Source of the DNA: Hyphomicrobiales bacterium
GTDB lineage: Bacteria > Pseudomonadota > Alphaproteobacteria > Rhizobiales > Rhizobiaceae
Direction of reading: 5' to 3'
NCBI GenBank assembly: GCA_900471815.1
Contig: UICE01000003.1
Span: 1 to 64,000 of the forward strand
Length of the DNA: 64,000 bases
Shown one piece after another: positions 10,049 to 18,380 of this stretch (positions within the stretch are counted from its first letter, which is position 1; each line of letters starts with the position of its first letter). Below the pieces are notes generated by a model. That model had not been told where the DNA came from. It made no database searches and saw nothing but the letters and a program-made list of their open reading frames with translations. Both the position numbers and the translations under genes were made by a program.

Positions 10049-10645
10049 ATGTGGATTGATTGGAATGCTCATAGGTTTAGCGGAGGTGTGTTGGCGCTTG
10101 ATTTGGCGAATACGATTATCTTTCGCCAAGCCCCTGACCGCGCCCAAGACCGTTTTTCAAACAGTCTGGAGGTTGCAAGGTTTGCATGCGCAGCTGGCAT
10201 TTTTCGCGCCGGGGAATGGGGCAGTGTTAATTTTATCCCACCGCAGTCGCCGTCTGGGCACTTAAATTTGATAGAATTGCGCGAGGCGATAAATAATCTG
10301 TTCCGAACAGCGGTACTGGAGGGAGGCTTTAAAGCCCAATATTTGTCGAATTTTTTGCGACTGGCCTCGGCTGTCATCGGCGATGACCAGAGTGAGCAGG
10401 ATTTTACCTTGCCGCCATTTGCCCAGCACAGAGAGCTTTTATTATCCGCTGGAGCCGCGCTGTCTGGTCTCAATCTACTCGACCCCGCGCGGCTATCACG
10501 AATCAAAATATGTCCGAATTGCCATTGGCTTTATCTGGATGAGAGCCGTAATCGCAGCCGGCGCTGGTGTGACATGACCGTGTGCGGCAATCGCGCAAAA
10601 GCAAAACGGCACTATGATCGGAAGGGAAGAGGTCATGGCTTATAG
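10049..10645 (+). CDS. CGNR zinc-finger regulator (ABATE domain)
   Basis: A 198-residue protein with an N-terminal ABATE-type domain (LALDLANTI near residue 15, then an RDR-like helical region) and a C-terminal treble-clef zinc finger CPNCHWLYLDESRNRSRRWC followed by CGNR (Cys155, 158, 174, 179). This architecture is typical of stress- or ligand-responsive regulators in which the CGNR finger binds DNA. It is divergent from the LivH-type permease gene with only 65 bp between, so it is a good candidate to regulate it. No clear ribosome site precedes the ATG. Its end overlaps the start of the next lipoprotein gene by 11 bp, suggesting coupling. Confidence 0.88.
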   Translation: MWIDWNAHRFSGGVLALDLANTIIFRQAPDRAQDRFSNSLEVARFACAAGIFRAGEWGSVNFIPPQSPSGHLNLIELREAINNLFRTAVLEGGFKAQYLSNFLRLASAVIGDDQSEQDFTLPPFAQHRELLLSAGAALSGLNLLDPARLSRIKICPNCHWLYLDESRNRSRRWCDMTVCGNRAKAKRHYDRKGRGHGL

Positions 10646-11132
10646 AGTCCGAAGTGCCGGTTTGCTGCTCAGCATGATTATTGTCTTGGCTCTTGGGGCA
10701 TGCCGCGATCCCGGACAGGGTGATTATCTTAACGTGTCGGGAAAAATCTTCGTGTTTAATTATCGTATCGCGCAGGCGACTTACGTTTTAACGCTCTCAA
10801 AAGTCAGGCCCCTTCCAAATGATTCCGTGCTGGAGGCAACTTTTGAAAATCCGGCAGGCGGAGATCCTTTCATAGTACGGCAAAAAATCTGGCCGACCAT
10901 GACAAAAGTGACCGTGGAAAGCCCTCCGGTGAAATGTGTGAAGGCCAATCGCGAGTATAAGGTCAGCATGCGCGTCATAGATGCGAGTGGTCAGCTATTG
11001 CAGACTATAGAGCGGAAGATGATCTCTGACGTTGATCAATCTGTCATGCCTGACAAACCGCTTGTTGTTGGTCCGTTTTATGATGCCAATCCCGATAAAA
11101 GTCCTGCCGCGGTGGTGTGCCCCGGCACCTGA
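10635..11132 (+). CDS. Putative lipoprotein of unknown function
   Basis: A 165-residue protein from the ATG at 10635, chosen for the GGAAGAGG ribosome site; it overlaps the end of the CGNR gene. The N-terminus is a lipoprotein signal with lipobox LALGAC followed by RDPG, so the mature protein should be lipid-anchored, probably in the outer membrane because Asp is not at +2. The mature part (about 145 residues) is predicted mostly beta with no motif I recognise. Two more cysteines (in VKCVKAN and VVCPGT) could form a disulfide. Function unknown. Confidence 0.75.
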   Translation: MAYRVRSAGLLLSMIIVLALGACRDPGQGDYLNVSGKIFVFNYRIAQATYVLTLSKVRPLPNDSVLEATFENPAGGDPFIVRQKIWPTMTKVTVESPPVKCVKANREYKVSMRVIDASGQLLQTIERKMISDVDQSVMPDKPLVVGPFYDANPDKSPAAVVCPGT

Positions 11133-11244
11133 TGAAGCCGCTATATCCACTGAATCTGCGAGAAAAAGATCGAAATGGATTGCATTCTTACGTGATTTGG
11201 TTTGCTCTGGGCATCAGGCACATCATTCAAAGGACGTTGCAAGC

Positions 11245-11391
11245 ATGATTACACAGATCGCCATCGCCCCGTTGGTTGCACTTATAGCGGGCATCCTCAT
11301 ATTGATCGCCCCACGCCTCTTGAACTACGTTGTCGCGCTTTATCTGATTATCATTGGTGTTCTCGGCCTGTTTCCTAACCTTCTCAATTAG
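11245..11391 (+). CDS. DUF3096 family membrane miniprotein
   Basis: A 48-residue hydrophobic protein with two short membrane spans (IAIAPLVALIAGILILI and a second about residues 27-43), separated by APRLLNYVVA. The PRLLNY centre and length match the DUF3096 family of small membrane proteins. An AAGGA ribosome site lies about 10 bp before the ATG. Function is unknown. A longer frame exists upstream but has no family support. Confidence 0.8.
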   Translation: MITQIAIAPLVALIAGILILIAPRLLNYVVALYLIIIGVLGLFPNLLN

Positions 11392-11512
11392 ATAATCTTC
11401 AATCGCCGATAATATTATCTCAATTGAACAGCAGCGAGCGACTATCTGCGCATTGCGCTGATGCGTCGTTTTCGCTATTGCCATTAAGACGTCGATACGA
11501 AGAGGTTTGAAG

Positions 11513-11734
11513 ATGGCTGAACATCACGATACCGCCCCTGCGGAACTGGGCGCTCCCATGGACTACAAAGAACATGAGAACACCTACAATCTGTTTCTTA
11601 CGCTTTCAAAATGGGGTGTGATTTTCTGTGTTGCGCTGTTAGCTGCAATGGCTTTCGGTTTTTTCGCTGGCGGATTCTTCTCCGCTACCATTTTATTCAT
11701 TGTTATATGTGTGGCTGCCTGGTTTTTGGTTTAG
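11513..11734 (+). CDS. aa3-type cytochrome c oxidase subunit IV
   Basis: A 73-residue protein with a polar N-terminus containing MDYKEHENTYNLF and two closely spaced hydrophobic segments. This matches the small subunit IV of alphaproteobacterial aa3 cytochrome c oxidase (COX4_pro_2), a non-catalytic membrane subunit. The ATG at 11513 follows AGAGG with 7 bp spacing. The catalytic ctaC/D/E genes are not nearby, which is common for this subunit. It precedes the transhydrogenase operon by about 155 bp that hold no gene. Confidence 0.88.
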   Translation: MAEHHDTAPAELGAPMDYKEHENTYNLFLTLSKWGVIFCVALLAAMAFGFFAGGFFSATILFIVICVAAWFLV

Positions 11735-11889
11735 CCTGCTTGTCTTTTCGTTGCATCATTCGGGTGGATGCCCTTTGCAAACCAGTTAGCTGACTGTTTT
11801 CACCTTAAGGGTATTGCCCGGTAAAGTCGGACAGGCGTAGGCGATCTTGCTGAGCCTGTAGAGAGTTAACTTGCTTAGGGGGTGAGAGC

Positions 11890-13200
11890 TTGGCTCAGAC
11901 ACTATTCATACCGAAAGAGGCTGATGCCAGTGAGCCGCGGGTTGGCGGCTCGGCGGAAACGGTCAAAAAACTTATAAGTCTTGGTTTTTCAGTTATCGTT
12001 GAAAGCGGCGCGGGCGTTTTGTCCCGTATTCCCGATCGCGAGTTTGAGTCAGCCGGAGCCTCAATTGGCAAGGCAGCAGATGCGAAAAGCGCCGATATTG
12101 TTTTAAAGGTGCGCCGACCAAACTCGACCGAGCTTAAATCCTACAAAAAGGGCGCGGTCGTCATTGCTATGCTCGATCCCTATGGCAATGAAACCGCAAT
12201 CAAAGAACTTGCCGATGCGGGCGTTACTGCTTTTACCATGGAATTCATGCCGCGTATCACGCGTGCTCAGGTCATGGACGTTCTTTCCAGCCAGGCAAAC
12301 CTTGCCGGTTATCAAGCAGTGGTTGACGCGGCAGAAGAGTATGATCGCGCTTTGCCAATGATGATGACGGCTGCGGGTACCGTTCCTGCTGCAAAGGTTT
12401 TCATCATGGGTGTCGGTGTTGCCGGCCTTCAGGCGATCGCGACAGCGCGCCGTCTTGGAGCCGTTGTCACGGCAACGGACGTTCGACCAGCGGTCAAGGA
12501 ACAGGTTGCTTCGCTTGGTGCGAAATTCCTGGCTGTTGAAGATGAAGAGTTCAAGGCCGCCGAAACAGCCGGTGGCTATGCCAAGGAAATGTCGAAAGAA
12601 TATCAGGCAAAGCAGGCTGTGCTGGTTGCAGAGCATATCGCCAAACAAGATATTATTATCACAACGGCCCTCATTCCCGGCAGACCAGCACCACGGCTCG
12701 TAACGCGCGAGATGTATTCGCGTATGCGACCGGGTTCCGTTATCATTGATCTGGCAGTGGAACGTGGCGGAAACGTAGAGGGTGCTGTTGCCGGAAAGAT
12801 CGTTGAGGTGGACGGCGTGAAGATCGTCGGGCATCTGAATGTCGCCGGACGGATCGCCGCTACAGCGTCACAGCTTTATGCCAAAAATCTGGTCGCCTTC
12901 GTTGAAACGCTGGTCGATAAAGAAGCCAAGGTAATCAAAGTCAATTTCGACGATGAGTTGGTTAAGGCGACTGTATTGACCCATGACGGCAAGGTTGTGC
13001 ATCCGGCCTTCGCAGGTGGCGCTGCCACATCCTCGGTGCAAACTGCTGCTGCGAAAAAGGTCACGACCGTCAAAGCCACTACTGCCAAGGAGGCACCGGC
13101 GAAAGCTCCGGTCAAGAAAGCAGCATCAGCAAAAGCGGCTGCACCGAAGAAAGCTGTGACGAAAACTGTTGCCCCCAAAACATCTGAAGGAGAGGCATGA
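11890..13200 (+). CDS. pntAA: NAD(P) transhydrogenase subunit alpha part 1 (PntAA) with Lys/Ala-rich tail
   Basis: A 436-residue protein forming the NAD(H)-binding domain I of proton-translocating transhydrogenase, which uses the proton gradient to transfer hydride from NADH to NADP+. The Rossmann motif GVGVAGLQAIATARRLGA and the mobile RPAPRLVTREMYSRMRPGS region are clear. The TTG start at 11890 follows AGGGGGTGAG with good spacing. The conserved domain ends near residue 380; residues 385-436 are an added tail rich in Lys, Ala and Pro that resembles histone H1 (KAPVKKA, APKKAV). The stop overlaps the next start (ATGA), so pntAA, pntAB and pntB form a coupled operon. Confidence 0.96.
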   Translation: MAQTLFIPKEADASEPRVGGSAETVKKLISLGFSVIVESGAGVLSRIPDREFESAGASIGKAADAKSADIVLKVRRPNSTELKSYKKGAVVIAMLDPYGNETAIKELADAGVTAFTMEFMPRITRAQVMDVLSSQANLAGYQAVVDAAEEYDRALPMMMTAAGTVPAAKVFIMGVGVAGLQAIATARRLGAVVTATDVRPAVKEQVASLGAKFLAVEDEEFKAAETAGGYAKEMSKEYQAKQAVLVAEHIAKQDIIITTALIPGRPAPRLVTREMYSRMRPGSVIIDLAVERGGNVEGAVAGKIVEVDGVKIVGHLNVAGRIAATASQLYAKNLVAFVETLVDKEAKVIKVNFDDELVKATVLTHDGKVVHPAFAGGAATSSVQTAAAKKVTTVKATTAKEAPAKAPVKKAASAKAAAPKKAVTKTVAPKTSEGEA

Positions 13201-13610
13201 TGGCTGACGCAACGCTAGACAAAGCGCTCGAAACGCTTAATCAGGCCACGGAAATGGTGCGGCAGGCTGCCGAAACTATGCCCGACGCGGCTGGTGCTGC
13301 TGCACATGCGATTACCGGTGGTGCAGTTGACCCATTCGTTTTCCGCCTCGCGATTTTTGTTCTGTCAATTTTCGTTGGTTATTATGTGGTCTGGTCGGTA
13401 ACGCCCGCGCTGCATACGCCGCTCATGGCCGTGACCAACGCTATTTCGTCGGTCATCGTTGTCGGTGCGCTGCTTGCTGTGGGCCTGTCCGCAAGTGGGG
13501 TGGCCACCGGTTTCGGGTTCATCGCGCTCGTTCTTGCAAGCGTCAATATATTTGGCGGCTTCCTCGTCACTCATCGCATGCTTGCCATGTACAAGAAAAA
13601 AGAAAAGTGA
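13197..13610 (+). CDS. pntAB: NAD(P) transhydrogenase subunit alpha part 2 (PntAB)
   Basis: A 137-residue membrane protein with an amphipathic N-terminus and three to four membrane spans (from about residue 48 onward), the part of the alpha subunit that forms the proton channel with PntB. In alphaproteobacteria the alpha subunit is split in two genes, as here. Two ATGs in the ATGATG context (13197 and 13200) can serve as start, both after AAGGAGAGGC. The order pntAA-pntAB-pntB and the 10-bp gap to pntB support one transcript. Confidence 0.95.
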   Translation: MMADATLDKALETLNQATEMVRQAAETMPDAAGAAAHAITGGAVDPFVFRLAIFVLSIFVGYYVVWSVTPALHTPLMAVTNAISSVIVVGALLAVGLSASGVATGFGFIALVLASVNIFGGFLVTHRMLAMYKKKEK

Positions 13611-13620
13611 GATTTGAGCA

Positions 13621-15021
13621 ATGAGCGTTAATTTCGCAGCTTTTCTTTATCTCGTCTCCGGCGTCCTGTTCATCTTGGCGCTGCGCGGCCTGTCACATCC
13701 AACCACAAGCCGACAGGGTAATTTCTACGGCATGATCGGTATGGGCATATCGATCATCACGACGCTGACGCTGGCCGAGCCTAGTTTTGGCGGTCTTGGC
13801 TTGATCGTTCTTGGTCTTGCCATTGGCGGCGGTGTTGGCGCCTATATCGCCAAGCGTATTGCCATGACGGCCATGCCGCAGCTTGTTGCAGCGTTCCACT
13901 CTCTCGTTGGTTTTGCCGCCGTGATGGTGGCAGCAGCGGCAGTCTACTCTCCTGAATCATTCGGGATTGGTGAAATCGGATCGATACACGCGCAGGCGCT
14001 TGTCGAAATGTCCATTGGTGTTGCTATTGGCGCGATCACCTTCACGGGTTCGATCATAGCGTTTCTTAAATTGGATGGCCGCATGTCGGGTAAGCCGATC
14101 ATGTTGCCCGGACGCCATTTCATTAATGCCAGCCTATTGATCGCAATTGTTGTTCTCGTCATCGCCTTGGTCTTGACGGAAAGCCATGTGGTCTTCTGGC
14201 TTATCGTGATTTTGTCGCTCATTTTGGGTGGATTGATCATTGTGCCAATCGGCGGCGCTGATATGCCGGTTGTGGTATCAATGTTGAACTCCTATTCAGG
14301 ATGGGCAGCAGCAGGTATCGGCTTTACGCTGGGCAATCTGGCATTGATCATCACCGGTGCGCTGGTTGGCTCATCCGGTGCGATCCTGTCTTACATCATG
14401 TGTAAGGGCATGAACCGGTCATTCATCTCGGTCATTCTTGGTGGCTTTGGCGGTGAGACTGGCGGTGCTGCTACTGGCGAAGTTGAGCAGCGTCCTGTCA
14501 AGCAAGGCTCTGCCGACGATGCCGCCTTTATCATGAAAAATGCTTCCAAGGTCATTATCGTGCCGGGCTATGGCATGGCCGTGGCGCAGGCGCAGCATGC
14601 TTTGCGTGAAATGGCGGACAAGCTCAAGGCCGAGGGCGTCGAGGTCAAATACGCCATTCACCCAGTTGCAGGCCGTATGCCAGGTCACATGAACGTTCTA
14701 TTGGCCGAAGCAAATGTGCCTTACGATGAGGTGTTCGAACTTGAGGATATCAATTCCGAGTTCGCTCAAGCTGATGTCGCCTTTGTTATCGGTGCGAATG
14801 ACGTGACCAATCCTGCAGCAAAGACTGATCCAAAGTCACCAATCTTTGGTATGCCAATCCTTGACGTGGACAAGGCTGGAACAGTTCTCTTTATCAAGCG
14901 GGGCATGGGTTCCGGTTACGCCGGGGTGGAGAATGAACTTTTCTTCCGCGACAATACGATGATGCTGTTTGCCGATGCGAAGAAGATGGTCGAAAACATT
15001 GTGAAAGCGCTCGACCACTAA
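13621..15021 (+). CDS. pntB: NAD(P) transhydrogenase subunit beta (PntB)
   Basis: A 466-residue subunit with about nine membrane spans in the first 275 residues and a soluble NADP(H)-binding domain III at the C-terminus. The NADP site is seen in VIIVPGYGMAVAQAQHALRE, followed by HPVAGRMPGHMNVLLAEA and the VIGANDVTNPAA loop, all family signatures. With PntAA and PntAB it makes the NADPH-producing, proton-driven pump in the inner membrane. A strong hairpin follows and ends the operon. Confidence 0.97.
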   Translation: MSVNFAAFLYLVSGVLFILALRGLSHPTTSRQGNFYGMIGMGISIITTLTLAEPSFGGLGLIVLGLAIGGGVGAYIAKRIAMTAMPQLVAAFHSLVGFAAVMVAAAAVYSPESFGIGEIGSIHAQALVEMSIGVAIGAITFTGSIIAFLKLDGRMSGKPIMLPGRHFINASLLIAIVVLVIALVLTESHVVFWLIVILSLILGGLIIVPIGGADMPVVVSMLNSYSGWAAAGIGFTLGNLALIITGALVGSSGAILSYIMCKGMNRSFISVILGGFGGETGGAATGEVEQRPVKQGSADDAAFIMKNASKVIIVPGYGMAVAQAQHALREMADKLKAEGVEVKYAIHPVAGRMPGHMNVLLAEANVPYDEVFELEDINSEFAQADVAFVIGANDVTNPAAKTDPKSPIFGMPILDVDKAGTVLFIKRGMGSGYAGVENELFFRDNTMMLFADAKKMVENIVKALDH

Positions 15022-15042
15022 TCTGAAGCGCAATTAAATAAT

Positions 15043-15071
15043 AAAAAACCCGCTATCTCGGCGGGTTTTTT
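15043..15071. terminator. Bidirectional rho-independent terminator between pntB and the TPR lipoprotein gene
   Basis: AAAAAACCCGC and GCGGGTTTTTT form an 11-bp perfect inverted repeat with loop TATCTCG. The A-run on one side and T-run on the other let it act on both strands, which fits the convergent genes pntB and the TPR gene. Confidence 0.9.
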
Positions 15072-15098
15072 ATTGGTTTTGTGATCTTTTCTACCGCA

Positions 15099-15965
15099 TC
15101 AAGCGCCGCGTGTACGGGCAAGCCCGTCTTTGGCCGGCTTGTAATTCGGATCAAGTTGTACGGCCTTTGCATAGGATTTGGCTGCACGAGCCTTCTCGCC
15201 GCGATGCTCATAGATGAGAGCCTGATTTGCCCAACCTTCTGCGATGTCACCATCGAGCTTGATGGCCGTATTGAAATCGTCAAAGGCATTGTCGTCATCG
15301 CCGAGTGCGACATAGGAGATGCCACGACCATTATAAGGTTCTGCGGCATCAGGCTGTAGCGAGATCGCTGTCGAAAAGTCTTCGATAGCCTGTTTGTGCT
15401 GGTTGCGAGCCTGATAAATCAGTCCGCGATTATGATAGGCGCGAGCGTCAGTTGTGTTGAGCTGAATAGCTTGCTGGAAATCATTCAGAGCCTGATCGAG
15501 TTTGCCCGCCTGCCGGTATAGATTACCGCGGCCAATATATGCCGTATCATATTGCGGGTTGATCTGGATGGCTCTGCTGTAATCCGCTGCAGCTTGGGCT
15601 GTGTTGCCCATATTGCGATAGACCAGCGCCCGGTTTGCATAGGCTTGATAGAAGTTTGGGTTCAACTGAAGGGCTGTGTTGAAATCCTTGATGGCATCAT
15701 TGCTACGGCCCGCGCGCCCAAAGGCCGATCCGCGCACATTATAGGCTTCGGGATCTTTTGGATTATTGCGGATGACATCATTAAGCGAACTGATGTTTTC
15801 GGCAGAGCCTTGAGCTTTGTCGATCCCGGTCATATCTGTCGCAGTGGTATTGCAGCCTGCAAGCGCTAAAGCCATTACGGATGCCAATAAGAGGCCAGCG
15901 ATTCTTGTCGATCCCTTGATCGATTCAGGTTTGCGGTATGAAGCCATTTCCATTGAATGTGTCAT
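15099..15965 (-). CDS. TPR-repeat lipoprotein
   Basis: A 288-residue protein from the ATG at 15965. An N-terminal lipoprotein signal ends in the lipobox ALAGC, and about six consecutive tetratricopeptide repeats follow, easily seen by phrases such as AYNVRGSAFGRAGRSNDAIKDF, spaced 34 residues apart up to the C-terminus. TPR lipoproteins of the NlpI type act as scaffolds at the cell envelope, often for murein enzymes. The frame is open upstream to 16049, but the extra residues do not look like a signal; an AGGAC site lies 10 bp before the chosen start. It is downstream of rpsU on the same strand, separated by a likely terminator. Confidence 0.85.
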   Translation of the reverse strand: MTHSMEMASYRKPESIKGSTRIAGLLLASVMALALAGCNTTATDMTGIDKAQGSAENISSLNDVIRNNPKDPEAYNVRGSAFGRAGRSNDAIKDFNTALQLNPNFYQAYANRALVYRNMGNTAQAAADYSRAIQINPQYDTAYIGRGNLYRQAGKLDQALNDFQQAIQLNTTDARAYHNRGLIYQARNQHKQAIEDFSTAISLQPDAAEPYNGRGISYVALGDDDNAFDDFNTAIKLDGDIAEGWANQALIYEHRGEKARAAKSYAKAVQLDPNYKPAKDGLARTRGA

Positions 15966-16027
15966 ATTCCAATTGTCCTGTTCAACCAAAGCCTTTGCAA
16001 GCGAAAATGTTCCTATTCCGACAAACG

Positions 16028-16064
16028 AAAAAAGGGCGGTGTGACACAAGCCACTCCACCCCTT
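16028..16064 (-). terminator. Probable terminator of rpsU
   Basis: On the minus strand an imperfect GC-rich hairpin (AAGGGGTGGAGTGGC, loop, GTCACACCGCCCTT) ends in a run of six T. It starts about 30 bp after the rpsU stop. Confidence 0.6.
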
Positions 16065-16092
16065 GTCGCGTCAAGGCGTCGATAGTTGTCTA

Positions 16093-16344
16093 TTAACGAG
16101 CCGCGGAAGCGCGGGCCGGAACTTTCTTAACAGGCATCGGCAAGAGGCCTTCACGCTGAGCCTGCTTACGAGCCAGCTTGCGAGCACGGCTGATTGCTTC
16201 TGCCTTCTGGCGAGCACGCTTGATCGACGGCTTTTCGTAATGATCATGCATCTTCATTTCGCGGAACATGCCTTCGCGCTGCATCTTCTTCTTGAGGACG
16301 CGGAGGGCCTGATCAACATTATTTTCGCGTACGAGTACCTGCAC
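16093..16344 (-). CDS. rpsU: 30S ribosomal protein S21
   Basis: An 83-residue basic protein that matches bacterial S21: it begins [20 protein letters not shown] and has the family's [16 protein letters not shown] segment. S21 binds the platform of the small subunit and helps initiation. I use the GTG at 16344, which follows AGGAAAAACC with 7 bp spacing; the frame is open upstream to 16437 but family members start at this MQVLV. The C-terminal Arg/Ala/Pro-rich tail is usual in alphaproteobacteria. Confidence 0.95.
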   Translation of the reverse strand: MQVLVRENNVDQALRVLKKKMQREGMFREMKMHDHYEKPSIKRARQKAEAISRARKLARKQAQREGLLPMPVKKVPARASAAR

Positions 16345-16739
16345 GGTTTTTCCTGTATCTCTTAGAATTTCGTTGAGCCTGATTTTTGACGCCTGTCCAT
16401 TGAGCAGGGAACAAAAACCAAACTTCGCGACAGTCATCTATCGCAAACTGGGGTGGCCATTAGCAGAAACTTTTATCGATGTCCATGACAGAGTTGTAAA
16501 CACCGGTGAGTATTTGTCTCAAAGCGCCAGCAATTATGTAATTTGGGATTATCTAACGCGAAGCGCCAATCTCCGTCGCAAAATGGCAAAAGAGCTTTGG
16601 CTGGATGCGATACTGATGCATAAAAGCATGGTTCTGGCTTTTAAAGTCGATGTCGATATTTGAACAGGATCAAGCGACGCCACTCATTAATAATCGCTTT
16701 GCAGTGGCTATTTTGCCAAGGCCCAATTGCTAGGAATGG
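16345..16739. other. Divergent intergenic region between rpsU and soxB
   Basis: About 395 bp between two divergent genes, so it should hold both promoters. A 96-codon open frame (16373-16663, plus strand) is present but has no ribosome site and no recognisable protein feature. I see no riboswitch-like conserved structure, terminator or repeat. Confidence 0.5.
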
Positions 16740-17996
16740 ATGATGCGGAAATATTCGGTATTTGCTTTGGCGAGGGAGGCGTTGCGTGCCCATAAGGGCT
16801 GGGATCAGCAATGGTCTTCGCCTGAACCCAAGTCAGAATATGACGTTATTATCGTCGGAGCGGGCGGTCACGGACTGGCAACTGCGTACTACCTGGCAAA
16901 AGAACATGGCATCACCAACGTGGCCGTTTTGGAAAAGGGTTGGCTGGGCGGTGGCAATACCGGCCGCAACACGACCATTATCCGCTCGAATTATCTATAT
17001 GACGAATCGGCAGGTATTTACGAACATGCTGTGAAGCTCTGGGAGGGGTTGAGTCAGGATTTGAATTACAATGTGATGTATTCGGCGCGGGGCGTAATGA
17101 TGCTTGCGCACAATATCCATGATGTTCAGGTCTTCAAACGGCACATCCATGCAAACCGGCTGAACGGCATCGATAATGAGTGGCTGACACCGGAGCAGGT
17201 CAAGGAGTTTTGCCCACCGATCAACCTTTCATCGGATGCGCGTTATCCCATCATCGGCGCTGCCTTGCAGCGGCGTGGTGGTACGGCGCGGCATGATGCG
17301 GTTGCGTGGGGCTATGCCCGCGCTGCCGCGGACCGAGGCGTTCACATCATCCAAAATTGCGAGGTTACGGGTATTCGTCGCGCTCCAAATGGCGCTGTGC
17401 TTGGCGTAGATACCAATCGTGGCCCGATCAATGCCAAGAAAGTTGGTGTTGTCGCCGCCGGTCACACCTCTGTTTTGATGAACATGGCGGGTGTTCGTAT
17501 GCCGCTCGAGAGCTATCCGCTGCAGGCCCTGGTTTCAGAGCCGGTCAAGCCGCTTATTCCCTGCGTGATCATGTCGAATACGGTCCATGCCTATATCTCG
17601 CAGTCGGATAAGGGCGAGATGGTCATTGGCGCTGGTACAGATCAGTACACATCCTATTCGCAGACGGGCGGACTGCACATTATCAACCATACGCTCGATG
17701 CGATCTGCGAGATGTTCCCGGTTCTCACGCGCCTGAAAATGCTGCGGTCTTGGGGTGGCATTGTTGATGTGACACCCGATCGTTCTCCCATTCTCGCAAA
17801 GACACCTGTGCCAGGGCTTTACGTTAATTGCGGTTGGGGAACAGGCGGCTTTAAAGCCACTCCCGGTTCGGGCAATGTTTTCGCCCATACAATTGCGCGC
17901 GACGAGCCGCACAGGATCAATGCGCCGTTCACGCTTGAGCGGTTCACGACCGGGCGTTTGATCGATGAAGCCGCTGCTGCGGCTGTTGCACACTGA
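16740..17996 (+). CDS. soxB: Sarcosine oxidase subunit beta
   Basis: A 418-residue flavoprotein subunit of heterotetrameric sarcosine oxidase, which oxidises sarcosine to glycine, feeding formaldehyde to tetrahydrofolate and electrons to oxygen. The FAD-binding motif [17 protein letters not shown] lies at about residue 39, with [16 protein letters not shown] as the family-typical region near the flavin. The C-terminal GGWGTGG-like loop ([16 protein letters not shown]) is conserved in the family. It heads the soxB-soxD-soxA-soxG operon, the usual order. No glyA or purU flank is present here. Confidence 0.95.
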   Translation: MMRKYSVFALAREALRAHKGWDQQWSSPEPKSEYDVIIVGAGGHGLATAYYLAKEHGITNVAVLEKGWLGGGNTGRNTTIIRSNYLYDESAGIYEHAVKLWEGLSQDLNYNVMYSARGVMMLAHNIHDVQVFKRHIHANRLNGIDNEWLTPEQVKEFCPPINLSSDARYPIIGAALQRRGGTARHDAVAWGYARAAADRGVHIIQNCEVTGIRRAPNGAVLGVDTNRGPINAKKVGVVAAGHTSVLMNMAGVRMPLESYPLQALVSEPVKPLIPCVIMSNTVHAYISQSDKGEMVIGAGTDQYTSYSQTGGLHIINHTLDAICEMFPVLTRLKMLRSWGGIVDVTPDRSPILAKTPVPGLYVNCGWGTGGFKATPGSGNVFAHTIARDEPHRINAPFTLERFTTGRLIDEAAAAAVAH

Positions 17997-18017
17997 TTTT
18001 CAAGAGAGATAGATATT

Positions 18018-18377
18018 ATGCTTCTCATCAAATGCCCCTATTGCGAAGAAGAGCGTCCGGAACTGGAGTTCCGCAATGCAGGCGAAGCGCATCTTGTGCG
18101 CAATTCTTCGATCATTGAACAGTCCGACGAGGATTTCGCGTCTTATCTCTATTTCAGGCAGAACCCCAAAGGTTTGCAATTTGAACGCTGGCGCCACATT
18201 CATGGCTGCGGACGATTCTTCAATGCTGTTCGCGATTCAGTGTCGGACAAATTCCTGACCGTTTACAAGGCTGGTGAGCCAAAGCCTGAATTGGACGCAC
18301 TTCTGTCCGCAAATGCTTCACAAGAAGTGGCATCGGTAAAAAAACGTGCGCCCCGCACAAAGAAAGCGGAGCTTTGA
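18018..18377 (+). CDS. soxD: Sarcosine oxidase subunit delta
   Basis: A 119-residue small subunit of heterotetrameric sarcosine oxidase. It has the zinc-binding knuckle CPYCEEERPELEF near the N-terminus and a second ligand set in HIHGCGRFFNAVRD, matching the delta subunit's single zinc site. The C-terminus is an extra Lys/Ala-rich tail. It sits 21 bp after soxB and 3 bp before soxA, so translation is likely coupled. Confidence 0.95.
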   Translation: MLLIKCPYCEEERPELEFRNAGEAHLVRNSSIIEQSDEDFASYLYFRQNPKGLQFERWRHIHGCGRFFNAVRDSVSDKFLTVYKAGEPKPELDALLSANASQEVASVKKRAPRTKKAEL

Positions 18378-18380
18378 TTT

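Noticed and set aside
12103..12834. A 243-codon minus-strand frame inside pntAA, and a similar 256-codon frame at 20412-21182 inside soxA
   Set aside because: Both are antisense to strongly conserved enzyme domains and have shadow-type composition.
16373..16663. A 96-codon frame between rpsU and soxB
   Set aside because: No ribosome site, no recognised motif, and it overlaps the promoter side of rpsU; more likely non-coding.
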